Below, one piece after another: positions 13,101 through 24,738 of a DNA stretch of 64,000 nucleotides; position 1 is the stretch's first letter, and every line of letters starts with the position of its first letter. Source of the stretch: Stenocarpella maydis (taxonomy: Eukaryota; Ascomycota; Sordariomycetes; Diaporthales; Diaporthaceae); NCBI GenBank assembly GCA_002270565.1, contig NQMI01000141.1, positions 54,659-118,658 on the forward strand, read 5' to 3'. The notes beneath the pieces were generated by a model. That model was not told where the DNA came from. It saw only the letters and a program-made list of their open reading frames with translations, and ran no database searches. The position numbers and the translations under genes are program-made.

Positions 13101-13426
13101 GGGATGACCTGGGCAACGAAGTCGTCGATGGACTTCACGGGTGGATCCAGGACCTTGAGCATCTCCTCGACCGAGGCGTCATCGGGTCCAATGTGCCGGC
13201 GAGGAAAGGTGTCAAGCATAGCATACTCCGACCTGCTGAAGGTTGACCTGGCCCTGGTGAATGTGTTGCCCGCGGTCAGACCACCGACCGAGCAGGATCG
13301 GCAGACCCATGGCCGTTGAGCATTGGCGGCAATGCGAAGGCTGAGAGAGGATGGTGCTGCCCTTGGCCCGGTGGCCCGACTCAGACGGCCGAGCTGCCGA
13401 GAGACGGCAAAGCCATTGGCGGCCAT
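10145..13426 (-). CDS. GCV2: glycine dehydrogenase (decarboxylating), mitochondrial P-protein
   Basis: Two exons, 13426-10333 and 10215-10145, separated by a 117-bp intron (GTAAGC donor, CAACAG acceptor), give 1054 residues, the usual length for eukaryotic P-protein. It decarboxylates glycine and transfers the aminomethyl group to the lipoyl arm of H-protein in the mitochondrial glycine cleavage system. Both homologous halves are present: the N-terminal half starts at the RRHIGP motif after a presequence rich in Arg/Ser/Ala, and the C-terminal half holds the PLP-binding Lys801 in HLNLHKTFCIPHGGGG. The last exon codes for only 23 residues, including a Cys-Thr-Cys-Pro-Pro stretch typical of fungal P-protein C-termini. 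Without the intron the frame would run into a short hydrophobic Leu/Phe tail, so the splice is clear. The start was chosen as the first ATG that leaves a plausible targeting peptide. Confidence 0.97.
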
Positions 13427-14064
13427 GATTCCTGGGAGGGATTAATGCGATAGGCAAAAGAAGAAAAAACAAGGCTTCCTTGGTTTGAGTGTAAAAAGTG
13501 AGATGAGGAATTGAACCTGGGAAGTAAATCCCATGCAGGCTGGTTTCGGCAGCCGACGGTGGACCCTTGGGAAGCGAGACAGGTGACGGCGGCGACCCTA
13601 GTATGCCATGGGTTTCGCCACTAACAGGGCCGGCCAGCAACCAGAGATATACTACTAGGAAGCCGTGTCTAAGCGTCAGGAAACGTAATAAGCAGGGCAA
13701 GGGGGGAGCGGAGCGGAATAGGACTGGCTGGGTGTGACAAATAAGACGACATGGACATACGGGAGTTGTGTTTGTTGTATCCTTTGTCTAAGTACAAACC
13801 TTGATGTATGATTGCCACCCTGTACAGGCATATAGGCCGGCCACCGTGCAGGAGGGGATGCGGTGCGTGCGGTGCGGCGCGGTGCGGTGAGGGCGAGGAT
13901 GAGGGCAAGGGAGGAAGTGTGTGTGGGACGAGGGTTTATCTACTCTGGTCTAGATACATGTTCTCCCTTGCCGTCCATCACCTATCTACACTATCATCCA
14001 GTTAGTTATCCATGAGTGGCCCGCGGGAGAGGGAAAAAGCTACTAGGCTGCAGACGCATCTGCA

Positions 14065-14096
<32 letters not shown>
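14065..14096. repeat. 6-bp tandem repeat (CCTGTG)5
   Basis: Five consecutive perfect copies of CCTGTG plus CC. Confidence 0.85.
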
Positions 14097-14470
14097 ACGG
14101 CATCCAGGATCTGTGCTCATGGCCTGATAACGGCTCGAGATTGTGCTTGCTTGTGGGGTAATAGGGAATAATAAGCCGGGGCTGATTGTCAGTCGGGACA
14201 TGAGTCGCCAAGCCGTTGTCGCAGTCCCCATCCTGCTGCCGTTTTGCACAGTGGTCGTGCTGCGAGACCGTCATCGGCGCGTGCCACCAGCTCGCGCTCA
14301 CTGGATGCTCGATGTCGTCCCGCTCCGGCTACGGTCGGAGGAGGGACCCGAGAGTGGAGCATTTTTGAAAGCAAGAACCAGTTGACATACATACCTAGTG
14401 TAGTACCTCGGTCACGTACCCCACGCCAACTGCCCAGACCCTCTGCCTGTGGTGGCCCAGTCTGCCCCGG

Positions 14471-14508
14471 CCTGGCCCGGCTCCCTGGCCCGGCTCCCTG
14501 GCCCGGCC
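14471..14508. repeat. 13-bp tandem repeat, about three copies
   Basis: The unit CCTGGCCCGGCTC is repeated twice perfectly, with a third copy that diverges at its last bases. It lies about 200 bp upstream of TOM5. Confidence 0.85.
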
Positions 14509-14709
14509 TTATCGCCGCCTCTCCTCGGGACCTTATCAAAGGCTCGATGCTAAAAGTTTGTTGTCGACAATCCAACAAAGCCCTTCATCACATGCGTCAT
14601 CGCTCCTGCATCCACTCCGGCATCACCTCCTGCAAGATCCAGATCAAGACAACTCCCATCGCCCGTCCCTCCCACCGTCAACTGCGGCAAAGACCAACAC
14701 ACAATCAAC

Positions 14710-15027
14710 ATGTTCGGAGGAAGTATGTGCACGTCCTGAACTCGATGTGATCTGCCCTGCGATCTGCCCTCTTTTCTGAAGTCGGCGTGCTAACCACCCG
14801 CGCCGCAGTGGGAATGCCGCAGCTGTCGGCCGAGCAGCTCAGGGCCGCCGAGGCTGAGGCCTCGTATACCGTGCAGCAGGTTGTCGCGACCGCTGTTGCG
14901 CTGTATCTCTGTACGTCTCGAGTTTCCCGCCCTCAGCCAGCGCCTTTCCCGCGTGGTGGTCCAACTGTCTCTGACCTCTTGTTTGCCAGCCCCGTTCGCC
15001 GTCGACGCCATCTGGAAGATCTTCTAA
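14710..15027 (+). CDS. TOM5: Tom5, small subunit of the mitochondrial outer-membrane import complex
   Basis: Three small exons, 14710-14722, 14809-14910 and 14990-15027, encode 50 residues, which is the typical Tom5 length. The protein begins Met-Phe-Gly-Gly, has an acidic helix (QLSAEQLRAAEAEA) and ends in one membrane helix followed by LSPFAVDAIWKIF, all hallmarks of fungal Tom5. Tom5 is a tail-anchored subunit of the TOM complex that helps pass precursors to the Tom40 channel. Donors are GTATGT and GTACGT; the first intron has a GCTAACC branch site followed by an acceptor CAG. The 13-nt first exon and the three-exon structure make the gene easy to miss. All junctions keep the frame, and the match to the family over the whole length is strong. 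Confidence 0.93.
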
Positions 15028-16144
15028 GAATACGCGGTCGGATCATCTCTCCGTACCACCCTCTCCTACATCAACTTGGTCACCCTTGTACAATACTTGA
15101 TTGGCGATATCATGGAACCTCGGCGGCATGGCGGCGTACTCTCATAGCATGCATTCGGCATCGGCACGTGGACGGTGGCCCGAGATATTCGGGCTGGGCC
15201 TGCGCGGCATCCAGGTGTATCATACGGCCAAGCTCCTCACAAAATGAAAGAACTAGAACACCGGCACTCGCACTCCTCTGTCCCCGCGCAGCCGCCCACG
15301 ACAGTGGTGCTGCCTTGGATGAAATACTGACATCGGGCATGTCGGCCATCCAGTCGCATCGCATACGTCGCCGGAGGCTGTGATGTCTGAGGCTGAAGGG
15401 GAACGCCACTACAGTAGTCCCTAGCATAGGAGCCCAGGACACAATCAATCCCGGATCTCCGTAGTACAGAGGCTGCTAAGAATGTGGCGCAGGACTCCCG
15501 ATACGAGATACAATTCCGCAGGGCAATGTCTCATTGGATCTGGTCGAATTGCGCTGCACCTCCGACCAGGAGTGGCACGGTGCATGTGTAGCCGACCAAG
15601 AAGTTCCTGGCCAGGCGTGGCAGTTGGCAAGTTATCACCTGTATTCATTGAATCAATCGGCCCATGTTTGGCTTCCGACGCCCGGACCGCGGTATGCAAC
15701 CAACCCGAAAGAGACCCGCGGAAATTGAGAATCAAAAACCCACACACGCAGAAGTCAAAGACTGGCACTCGCAAAGAAATGGCAACTTATGGAATTGTGA
15801 CCCAGTCGTGATCTTGGCGTCGTTCGGGCTTTTGGGCAGCGGCCCGTTTCAATGCAAATGTGTCTGGTGTAAAATCGGGCCCCTCCTACTGGGATTGTTT
15901 CAAAGCGCACTGGAGGGCGTGCGTGCAGGCTGCCTGCTGCGCCACCAAAGCAGCCAAGCTGGAGAACGACATCCCATCAGTCCGGCGCTCCTGCTAACCC
16001 CGTCGTCTCACCTCTCCTTCCTCAGTCTTCTACTGCCACCTACCTTCTTTCAAGACCACCCCTTGAACAAGTCCATTCCCAACCACGACCTCCCACCTAA
16101 TCACGAACCTGTCCTAATCCCACGTCCATAAAAAGTTCACCACC
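15028..16144. other. intergenic region between TOM5 and the SH3 gene
   Basis: No open frame with recognisable content. The last about 150 bases are pyrimidine-rich and C-rich, as is common just upstream of fungal starts. Confidence 0.55.
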
Positions 16145-17069
16145 ATGGCTGCACGCCAAAAGATCATCGAGACCAACCGGTCGCTCCGCACAATCAAGAA
16201 TGTAGGCAACACCCGTCGCTCGTATCTCCCCCACCCCCTGCCTACAGCGTGTGTACAAACCAGCCGGTGCTGACACCCCACCGCAGGAGCTGGAGTCCCT
16301 CCTCGAGAAGGGCGCCATCAGTGACGAGGCCTACGAGTCCATCCACGCCGCCCTGCCCTCCGAGTCACCCCTCTCGGGCGCACCCGCCCCGGCCGCCCCG
16401 GCAGCAGCAGCCCGCGTCGCCTCGCCACCAGTCAACGCAATGGCCGCCATGAACCTCCAGGCCTCGGCACCCACGCCCCCGCCCCAGCAGCACCAGCCGC
16501 CGTCCTACAGCCAGACTACGGCCGCCGCCCCGCCCGCGCTGCCCACCCGCAACCAGCCCGCGCCGCCGCCCCCCTCCAAGCCCGTCATCGCGCACGCCCG
16601 CGCCCTGTACCGGTACCAGGCGTCGGACGCCCGCGACTGCTCCTTCGAGAAGGACGACCGCATCGCCGTCTTCGAGTACATGAACGCCGACTGGTGGATG
16701 GGCCGCAACGAGCGCACGGGCCAGGAGGGCATCTTCCCCAAGACGTACGTCGAGCCCGCCGGGCCCGCGGGCCCGCGGCCCTCGCACTCGCCCTACCCCG
16801 CCGAGAAGGCCGGCGGCTTCAACGGCTACGCCCCGCCGCCGCAGCCCACCTACGGCGGGTACCCGCCCCCGGCGCCCGCGCAGCAGAACCCTTACAACAA
16901 CAGTGTCCCCCCCATGGCCGTGGCCGAGGGCAGTGGCCAGCCCGCCCAGGAGGGGGGTGATGGCAAGGGCAAGGAGATGGGAAAGAAGTTTGGCAAGAAG
17001 CTGGGTAACGCGGCCATCTTCGGTGCGGGTGCTACCATTGGTAGCAACCTGGTGAACTCGATCTTCTAA
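16145..17069 (+). CDS. Lsb1/Pin3-like SH3-domain protein (actin-patch/Las17-binding family)
   Basis: Two exons, 16145-16201 and 16287-17069, give 279 residues. The short N-terminal helical segment (NRSLRTIKN, then ELESLLEKGAISDEAYESIH) matches yeast Lsb1 and Pin3/Lsb2. A Pro/Ala-rich linker with a PPSY motif at residues 90-93 follows, a possible WW-domain site of the kind used by Rsp5. The SH3 domain spans about 121-176 (ALYRYQ, DWWMGR, GIFPKTYVEP). A Pro/Gly/Tyr-rich tail ends in GNAAIFGAGATIGSNLVNSIF-like sequence, nearly the same as the Lsb1/Pin3 C-terminus. In yeast these proteins bind Las17/WASP, restrain Arp2/3 actin nucleation and affect prion stability. The start has a good CACCATGGC context. 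Confidence in family is high; orthology to one of the two yeast paralogues is not assigned. Confidence 0.92.
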
Positions 17070-17403
17070 GCAGGGCGAGTTGGCGGGACAGGCTTGAGAA
17101 AGAGGTTCAAACTGCTAACAAAGGTTTCTTTATTGGTTTAAAATGCATTGAGCCAGATGTTCATCATGCTGAAGGCCGGCGCTACGGAGTTTAATGCCGG
17201 ACGGAGGCCACAGATCAAGGTCCACATCCTCCCCTAGTGTAGAGGGATCTCTTTGCACCCGGTGCAACGGGCCGCATAGAATCATAATGACGATGACTTT
17301 TTTCATTGGCCCTACGAGCATTCTGTATTCGCAGTGCTGCTACGCCTCCACGTCTCCGGATGTGCCTCTCAGTATCTTTATCGAGCGGAGCCGTCCTGCC
17401 CTC
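17070..17403. other. convergent 3' region
   Basis: This 334-bp spacer lies between the 3' ends of the SH3 gene and prpD. It probably holds both 3' untranslated regions. No other feature seen. Confidence 0.6.
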
Positions 17404-19239
17404 CTAAGACACGAACTTGCTCTTGTCCACAACGTAAAGGTCAACATACTCGTCGACGGGGGTGCTCTCGAGCTTCTTGCCGTCCATGCCGAGGTCGAGC
17501 AGCTGCCTGACCCTGTCGGCGGCGTAGTGCGGCTCGAGGTGGCGCTTGTACTTGGCCAGGATCTCGGGCTTGGCCTCGTCGCGGCGCAGGCGGTGGCCGA
17601 GGGGTGCCTCGACGGCCACCTCCTCGAGCACGGTGCCGTCGTTGAGCTCGACCGTCAGCGCGTTGGAGATGGTGCGCAGCTCCGGGTTGTGGTAGTCGCG
17701 CGTGTACTGCGGGTCCTCGACGCACTTGATCTTCTGCCGCAGCGACTCGACCAGCGGCGAGGTGGCCGCCTCGGACCCGTCCGTGTAGTCGCTCGCCTCG
17801 AGGCGCCCGAAGGTGAGCATCACGGCGCACATGTACTGCACGCAGTGGTCGCGGTCCGCGAAGTTGTCCATGGGCTTGAACTGCTTGTCGATGATGCGCA
17901 CGCACGCCTCGTGCGTGCGGTTCGTCACCGCCTTGATGTCGGCCGCAGACTTGCCGGCCGCCTTGAGCTGATTGTAGATCTTCTGCGAGGCCTCGATGGC
18001 GGTCTGGGAGTGGAACTCGGCTAGGGGACGGCGGATGTCAGCGTTCATGGTCACCCTGACAGGTCTGAACCTGGGGGCCGCAGCTTACCTGGATATGAGA
18101 CCTTGAACAGCACGTTCTCCATGACATAGCTGCCATAGGGGCGCTGGAACTCAAACTTGTTGCCCTTGAACAGCACATCGTAGAAGCCCCAGACCGGGGC
18201 GGACAGCACGGTGGGGACACCAGTCTCGCCCTTCTGCACCCTGAGCACGAGGTTGACGGCCCTCTGGCAGGCGTCACCGGCGGCCCACGACTTGCGGGAC
18301 ATGGTGTTGGGGGTGTGGCGGTAGGTGCGCAGGCTCTGGCCGTCAACCCAGGCCTGGGTGATGGCGTCGGCGGTCTGCTTCTCGCTGAGGCCCAGCATGC
18401 CGGAGACGACGGCGGTGCTGGCGACCTTGACAAGCACGACGTGGTCCAGGCCGACCTTGTTGAACGAGTTCTCCAGGGCCAGGCAGCCCTGGATCTCGTG
18501 GGCCTTGATCATGCCCTCGAGGACGTCCCTGACGGTGAAGATCTTGCCGCCGGCCAGGTTCCCGCCGGCCTTGTTGGTCCGGTTGACCCAGTCGGCGACG
18601 GCCAGGATGGCGCCCAGGTTGTCGGAAGGGTGGCCCCACTCGGCGGCGAGCCAGCAGTCGTTGTAGTCGAGCCAGCGGATCATGGCGCCGATGTTGAACG
18701 CCCCGTTGACGGGGTCGAGCTGGAAGGGCGTGCCGAAGACCTTGGTGCCATTGGGAACGACGGTGCCAGGCACGATCGGGCCGAGGAGCTTGCTGCACTC
18801 CTTGAACCGCAGGCCCTCCAGGCCACAGCCGATTGTGTCGAGGAAGACATATCTAGCAGTGTCGAACTGTTTGTGGTGAGAAAAGGGGCGCGGTTAGCCT
18901 CGGGCTGCGGGGTAGTGAACATGGAGGGAAACCCACAGCGAGCTCCGAGTCGACCTTGTAGCTGTGGATGTAGTTTGCAATGTCCTTGATCTCCGGGTCG
19001 TAGCCCACGCCCTCGGAGGGCTTGGGGGGCGCGGCTGCGGCAGACTTGAGCGAGGCCATTGTGTGGAAGCTTGAGGCGGTTGAGGCTCTGGAGAGGAATC
19101 GAGGTGCCGAGGTGAGGGCCGAGGTTCTGGACGCTCCGCCGAGTACCGACCGTGCCGGAGCTGACCGCGCTGCCTGCGACGATGCGAGGGTCTTGTGGAG
19201 CCGCAGCGACTTGGAAAGGGCACGATTGACGGCGGACAT
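17404..19239 (-). CDS. prpD: 2-methylcitrate dehydratase, mitochondrial (MmgE/PrpD family)
   Basis: Three exons, 19239-18937, 18866-18089 and 18020-17404, give 565 residues. PrpD dehydrates 2-methylcitrate to 2-methyl-cis-aconitate in the methylcitrate cycle, which disposes of propionyl-CoA. The core MmgE/PrpD signature is intact: [11 protein letters not shown], the [16 protein letters not shown] segment, [18 protein letters not shown] in the active-site region, and [12 protein letters not shown] across the second splice. The first about 65 residues are rich in Ser, Arg and Ala with few acids, as expected for a mitochondrial presequence. Introns are 70 bp (GTGGGT donor) and 68 bp (GTAAGC donor, CTGAC branch, CTAG acceptor). 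An in-frame ATG at 19287 would add 16 residues; the downstream ATG was preferred because it begins the basic presequence. Confidence 0.95.
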
Positions 19240-21224
19240 GGTGTTCTCGCCTCTCAGACAAAGATGCCGGGCCTTGGTGCAGACCAATTCGTGCAGAGAC
19301 AGACAGCAGTGATTTATTTGTGAAGTGATGGCTCTGGGGAACGAGAACCTGGGGGCAGAGAAAACACCCCAGAGCTCCGTCGGCTTGTGCTACACAGTAT
19401 TTAACGGCGGCAGGCTGGGGTAGCTCCTAGCCGATCCCTGTCAGCCTGCCTGTCCCGAGGCCTACCGTCGGCCGTGGCAGAAGCACGGAGTCCCAATGCT
19501 CTCCGTTGAGCCGACAGCTTTTGATAGCCCACCCTGATATCCACCGACAACAGGTATGGCAGTCTGGCCGAGCTGCTCCTCTGGCTCCCAGCACTTGAGC
19601 CAAGGAGCGTGCCAGCTGCTGCCCTCCGCGGCTCGACTGCCAGCTGGCCGATCCGCGGCCCGAGCTGGGGGTGGGCCTGGCCTCTGCCGCGGCCAACACG
19701 GGGGCCCCGGATCCCACAGCCGGGGTATCAATATGATTTTTGACCTTCTGCCCACGACGACCTGCCCTTCACAGCCCCCAGCGGGGTGTAATGCAGCTCG
19801 TACATCCTCCAGTACGAAGACCAATGCGGCCATCGATCTACCAGTTTCTTCGTGACTGGGTGATGCGTCTTTCCGTGAGACGTTGTGGAACTCATATACT
19901 CCGTATGTTTCTTCCACCAACCCAGCGGGTTGATATCGGATTTGCTGCGACAGGCTAGCGGTATCAAGGACTTGAGTGCCTCTGGTGCCATGGTCGATGT
20001 TGGCCGTCCAGCCGACTTGCCAATTCTCATACCAGAGATGCATCAAGATCGTGTCGTAGCAATTGGGGCCATGCTCGGGTTCACCACAGGCTTGGGCGTC
20101 CGGAAGATGGGGGCTGGATCTTTGGGGCCCAGCACATCCAACCGCTGTTTCCTCCATTTCAGCCTTTCGCTCGGGACCTTATGAGGAGGGATGGCGAATG
20201 CCAGGACGGTTCTCATCCATTTATGTGTGTTCCTTGATACCGCTCGAGCCTCTCTGCCCCATCCGCCGCGGAGAGCCTACCAGTCCCCGTCTGCACGTCT
20301 GCTGCCCCGTCAGGCTACTTCTGCGCAAGCTCCGCCACCGCGCCGCCAGCTTTGCCGACTACTGTCAGCGTTGTCTACCCAGCGGTAGACCCTCGGATGC
20401 AACTCGAGTCCGAGTTTGAGAGATCCGAGACGTTGCAGTTTTGTTGACTGGAGGCGGCCAACCGTACAGGTTTTTGCAGTGCCACTTGCGGGCGAACATG
20501 GTGCGTGGTCGTGAGTCTTCCTCGAGGAGTCGAATAACAATCGTCGGCGAGGGTATAGCCGCTCCTTGCTGTATTGGAGTTGTCATCCTTTGTCCTTCAG
20601 CCGACCTTTACCTTCTCTGGTCTCCGTTATGAGGGCTGTCTTTCCGCCTGGTTTCCCAGGTGTGGGTGGCTCGAATCTTGAGTATCCATTTCTCAGCCGC
20701 TACATATAATACCCACTTGAAGTTTGGGCAACCAACGTCTCATAGCTTGAATCAGTCAACAGCCTTTCACTTATCTTTTGCTCAGTAGTTTGTTGCAACT
20801 TTGAGGCAACGAGGGAACACACCACCTTCATTAGCTAATGCTGAGTCAATTGGTCGACCAACACGGTGACGGTAGACTGGGATCCCGACGTCCAGTCAAG
20901 GTCCAGCGGAGTTTCCATGGCTTAAAGGGGCAGGTGATATTGCAGGGCTGTTTTTATGATGGGGACAAAGCGCCTATCAACCCCAAATGGATCGGACGCG
21001 ACGTTACTGCCCGTCACTATCGCGACGTACCACCATGGAAATTGGGGTCCCAGTCGTGTATTGCCGCTCGGTGGAGATGGTCCCGACCCATGATACGGTA
21101 ACTACACCACTCGTTATCGCCATTTATATCATACTGAGGGTGGCGCTGGTACCCGAATAGTCTTCACCATGCCGACACGATCACCACGACCGACTACTTG
21201 TACACGAAAAGCAGCACCACCACC
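19240..21224. other. 2-kb region without a supported gene
   Basis: Divergent spacer between prpD and the DUF5695-like gene. Open frames of up to about 230 codons exist on the minus strand (19462-20157) but show no domain and no compositional signal. A TATA-like ATATAATA sits near 20703-20710, far upstream of the next start, so a long 5' leader or leader intron for that gene is possible. Confidence 0.5.
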
Positions 21225-24033
21225 ATGGCGCGCTTGGGATATGTGGTTCTGGCGTCGCTGGCCTCACTCCTGAGCCTGGCACCGTCCGCCAACGCCCAGG
21301 GTGACAATCTTGGTCTCGGCAATGGCTATACCACCCTCAAGACCCAGAACTTCGACCTCCAGCTTGTTCGTGATGCGCAGGTCCTGGCCTCTCTGAAGGC
21401 GGCCGGAGGGTCTTTTGACTTCCTGCCCTTCGACTACCTACCCTTCCGCGCTGGGAATGGCCAGTACCACTGGGGAGACGTGACCTTCCGGTACAGGCCC
21501 GTCGGAAGCACTGCCTGGATCAATGGCGATTCCGCGGCCGCGCGACAGCCGGTCCATGTTGTCTCTGGCGCTGGAAACGGCACGAGCGGGAAACGCCTGG
21601 CTGCTTCGAACTTGACACCGACGCTCCCGACCGACACCTCGGCCCTGAACGTCACCCGGGAGTGGCTTGATGTCGACGGTGACCTCGGCCTGTCCTTTAC
21701 TCTCACCAACACGGGCAGCAGTTCCATTGAGGTTGGTAGTCTCGGTTTCCCGGCCGAGTTCAACAGCATCTTCACAAACCGCACTGCGGCACAGACTCAA
21801 CAGCTTTGTTCACTGTCCGACCCTTACATTGGCCTGCACGGAGGATACATCCGGGTTTCGCCCATCAACGGCAACGGAGCCGCCCTGGTTGTCACTCCAC
21901 TTGGGGACACGCCCCTGGAGGCGTACCGCAACCTCGAAGAGGACTACTACCCGGCCACGGCCTATGGCAGCCAGGTGTTCGAGGGGTTTTATGAGTGGCA
22001 GACTGTGTCCAAAGCGTACGCAGAGAACGAGTGGAAGGGAACTGAGCCTTGGAACCCCGCCACCTCGCGCACCATTGCGGCGGGACAGTCCCTGACATTC
22101 GGCCTGAGGTTTTCGCTCGCCGAGGGCGGTATCAGAGAGATCGACGGCGCGGTGCAGGCCACGAGGACCCCATACGTGCGTGGAGTGCCTGGCTTCATCG
22201 TGCCGCAGGACCTGACGGCGCACCTCGTCGTGAACCCAGGATCAGGAGGCAGCGTCTCCCAGGTGACCGTTGAGCCGGCTGGGGCGCTTACCCTGACCGA
22301 GGCATCTCCTGGTGTCTACAATGTGGTGCCGTCATCCAGTGCTTTTGGCCGCGTGAGAGTCACCATCGCTTACACCAGCGGCCAGCTCCAGACCGTGCAC
22401 TACTTCGTTACCAAGTCCGGGCCGGCCACCCTCTCGAGCCTAGGAAACTTCCTGACCACAGAGCAATATTACAACGATACGAGCGACCCCTTCGGCCGAG
22501 CGCCATCTGTCATCACCTATGATTACAGCACCAAGGCACAGGTCCTCCAGGACTCCCGCGTGTGGATCGCAGGCCTGTCTGACGAAGGTGGTGCCGGGTC
22601 ATACCTGGCCGCGGCGATGAAGCAAGCCGCCCAGCCCAACGCCCAGGAGATGGCGAAGCTCGAGGCCTTTGTGGACGGCGTGATGTTCAAGACGATCCAG
22701 CCCACCGACGGCAATTTCAGCGTCCGCAAGAGCGTCTTCTACTACGATCTCGCCGGCTACCAGTACTCGACGGCCTTCGACTGGAGCAGCTGGACGTCAT
22801 GGAACGAGCAGAGCGCCTACGCCACCGACCGTGCCTACGACTACGTCCACGTGGCCGCGGTATACTGGGCCCTCTACCGCGCCGGGAGGGCGTACCCGGG
22901 CACACTGACCGCGCACCCGTGGGACTGGTACCTCAACCAGAGCTACAGCACCGTCATGGCCGCCATGGCCCAGGACTCGGCGGGCAACTGGCTGGTGGGG
23001 TACTCGACGGTCGGGCTCATGGGCGAGACGGTGTTCGGTGAGCTCCTCCGGGACCTGAAGCGCGAGGGCCTCGCCGCCAAGGCAAGCGATATCGAGGGCA
23101 AGATGCGCCAGCGAGCAGCCCTGTGGAAGTCGCAGGAGGACCCCTTCGGGTCTGAGATGGCCTGGGACTCGACGGGCCAGGAGGGGGTGTACTACTGGTC
23201 CAAGTACTTTGGGGACACGGCCACGGCGCAGAAGACCCTGGGGACCGTCCTGGGCTTCCAGCCAACAGTTGCCCACTGGGGCTGGAACGGAAACGCCAGG
23301 CGGTACTGGGACAACCTGTAAGCTGAGCGCCGCCCTTTGTTCCTCCCACGCAGGCTGGAATTCCTGACTGACCTCCCAAACCCAGCTACGCGGGAAAGCT
23401 CCAGCGCATCGAGCGCCAGATCCACCACTACGGCTCCGGCCTGAACGCCCTCGTCGCCCTGTCGGCGTTCCGCAGCAACCCCAACGACACGTACCTCCTC
23501 CGCATCGGCTACGGCGGCATGAACGGCCCGCTTTCCAACATCAACAGCGACGGCTTCGCGTCCGCCTCGTTCCACTCCTTCCCCGACACGCTCGCCTGGG
23601 ACGGGTACAGTGGCGACTACGGCCCGGGCTTCGTGGGCCTGGCGCTCGGCACGGGGTCGTACCTGGTCGAGGACGAGGACCTGGGCCTGGTGGCGTACGG
23701 GGGAGCCGTCTCGGGCGGGCGGGCGGTGCTATCACGGTGGCGCCAAAGGATGCGGCGCGGCGCCGGGCCTTTGTTGGGCCGCTTGGGATACTGTTGGAGG
23801 TCGATGCGGGCGTCATCAGGGAGTTTGCGTACTCGGCAGGTGACCGGTCTGTATCCGTGACTCTTGGCCAGCTGGATGGGGCCCCCACGACCAACGCCAC
23901 CAACATCTGGGTGACCAAGGAGTCGGGGCAGGCGGGCTATACGGTCACTGGAACGGGCGTCACGGAGGCTAGGCAGGGTTGGCAGGTTCCTCTGAATTCG
24001 GGCTCTGTCACGGTCTATGTTGTACCCTCGTGA
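21225..24033 (+). pseudogene. secreted DUF5695-like (six-hairpin glycosidase-like) protein with apparent frameshift
   Basis: Exon 1 is 21225-23317 and exon 2 starts at 23386 (GTAAGC donor, CCCAG acceptor), joining Asp-Asn-Leu-Tyr-Ala-Gly in frame. The protein would be about 913 residues: a clear signal peptide ending at Ala-Asn-Ala, a beta-rich N-terminal half, then an alpha-rich domain with many Trp/Tyr residues (WSSWTSWNEQ, HPWDWYLNQ, HWGWNGNARRYW) typical of (alpha/alpha)6 barrels. I recognise it as close to the fungal DUF5695 family; the substrate is unknown and a polysaccharide is only a guess. Near 23711-23725, inside a run of GGCG units, the frame shifts: the upstream frame leads to nonsense, while a frame offset by one missing base continues with TVAPKDAARRRAFVGPLG to the stop at 24031-24033. 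No intron fits this gap. It is either a sequencing error or a real inactivating indel. The call as a broken gene is therefore provisional. Confidence 0.7.
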
Positions 24034-24138
24034 TGTTCATGTGTAGCCGAGTATGGATCCGAAATCCCACCCCACTGTTTCCCATTTCTCGAGGCCGGCG
24101 TGGTGCGATGTGACGATTTCCAACCACGCCCTCGTCAT

Positions 24139-24738
24139 TCACCCAGCCCTCCACATCTTCGCCACACGATCCCTGATGCTGACCCTTGACGTGACCTTTC
24201 GCAGCGCAGCAGCAGCAGCAGCAGCACCACCACCCCTCCCACAGTGGGCACAGATGAGGCTCTGGCACGGCCTGAGCGTGTGCGTCTCCTCCAGCTTCCT
24301 GGCGATCTTGTCCTTGTGCTCGCGGATCTCCTCCCTCACCCTGTCGCGTGCGCCAACCGCCTCCCCCAGGCACCGGTACATCTCGGGCAGCCTCCTCTGG
24401 ATCCCGACCTGCTTCTCGACAACAGCCCTCATCCTCTCCTCTGCGCGCGCCGCAGCGTGGCGGTCCATCCTGGAGGAGGCGCACCACAGGTCCATCTTCA
24501 GGGCCTCGAGGTCCTGCAGGAGCGCGTTGTGCTCCTTGTTCATGCTGCCGAACCCGGCGTGCAGGTCGCGGCAGCTTTGGTCCAGGTGCCTCATGCGGCG
24601 CTTGTGGGCTGCGAGCGCCTCCTGGAGCAGGGCGACCTGCCGCTCGATGTCGCGGAGGTGGTCGTCGCGGGGAGGCATGTCGACGATTGCCTGAGAGGAT
24701 GTGGGTGGTTGTTGCTCTGGGTGGGTGTTTGGATTCAT
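24139..24738 (-). CDS. unrecognised coiled-coil protein, first of three in a row
   Basis: A single open frame of 199 residues with GC-rich codon use like its neighbours. Residues about 28-150 are Leu/Glu/Arg/Ala-rich with heptad-like spacing, so a long coiled coil is likely. After it comes Cys-Gln-Ser-Leu-Ile-Cys-Ala-His-Cys, a possible small metal site, and an alanine run coded by a CAG/CTG-type microsatellite (about 24203-24230 on the plus strand). There is no signal peptide or membrane helix. I do not recognise the family. Its 3' end lies about 100 bp from the convergent DUF5695-like gene. Two further small helical genes follow upstream on the same strand. Confidence 0.6.
   Translation of the reverse strand: MNPNTHPEQQPPTSSQAIVDMPPRDDHLRDIERQVALLQEALAAHKRRMRHLDQSCRDLHAGFGSMNKEHNALLQDLEALKMDLWCASSRMDRHAAARAEERMRAVVEKQVGIQRRLPEMYRCLGEAVGARDRVREEIREHKDKIARKLEETHTLRPCQSLICAHCGRGGGAAAAAAALRKVTSRVSIRDRVAKMWRAG

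Larger units (their letters stand above)
13427..14709. other. shared upstream region of GCV2 and TOM5
   Basis: This is the divergent intergenic region; both flanking genes are read outward from it and both encode mitochondrial proteins. Two short tandem repeats lie inside it (14065-14096 and 14471-14508). No additional gene is supported. Confidence 0.6.

Noticed and set aside
19462..20157. 231-codon minus-strand frame between prpD and the DUF5695-like gene
   Set aside because: No domain, no sensible composition, no splice-supported extension; kept as non-coding.
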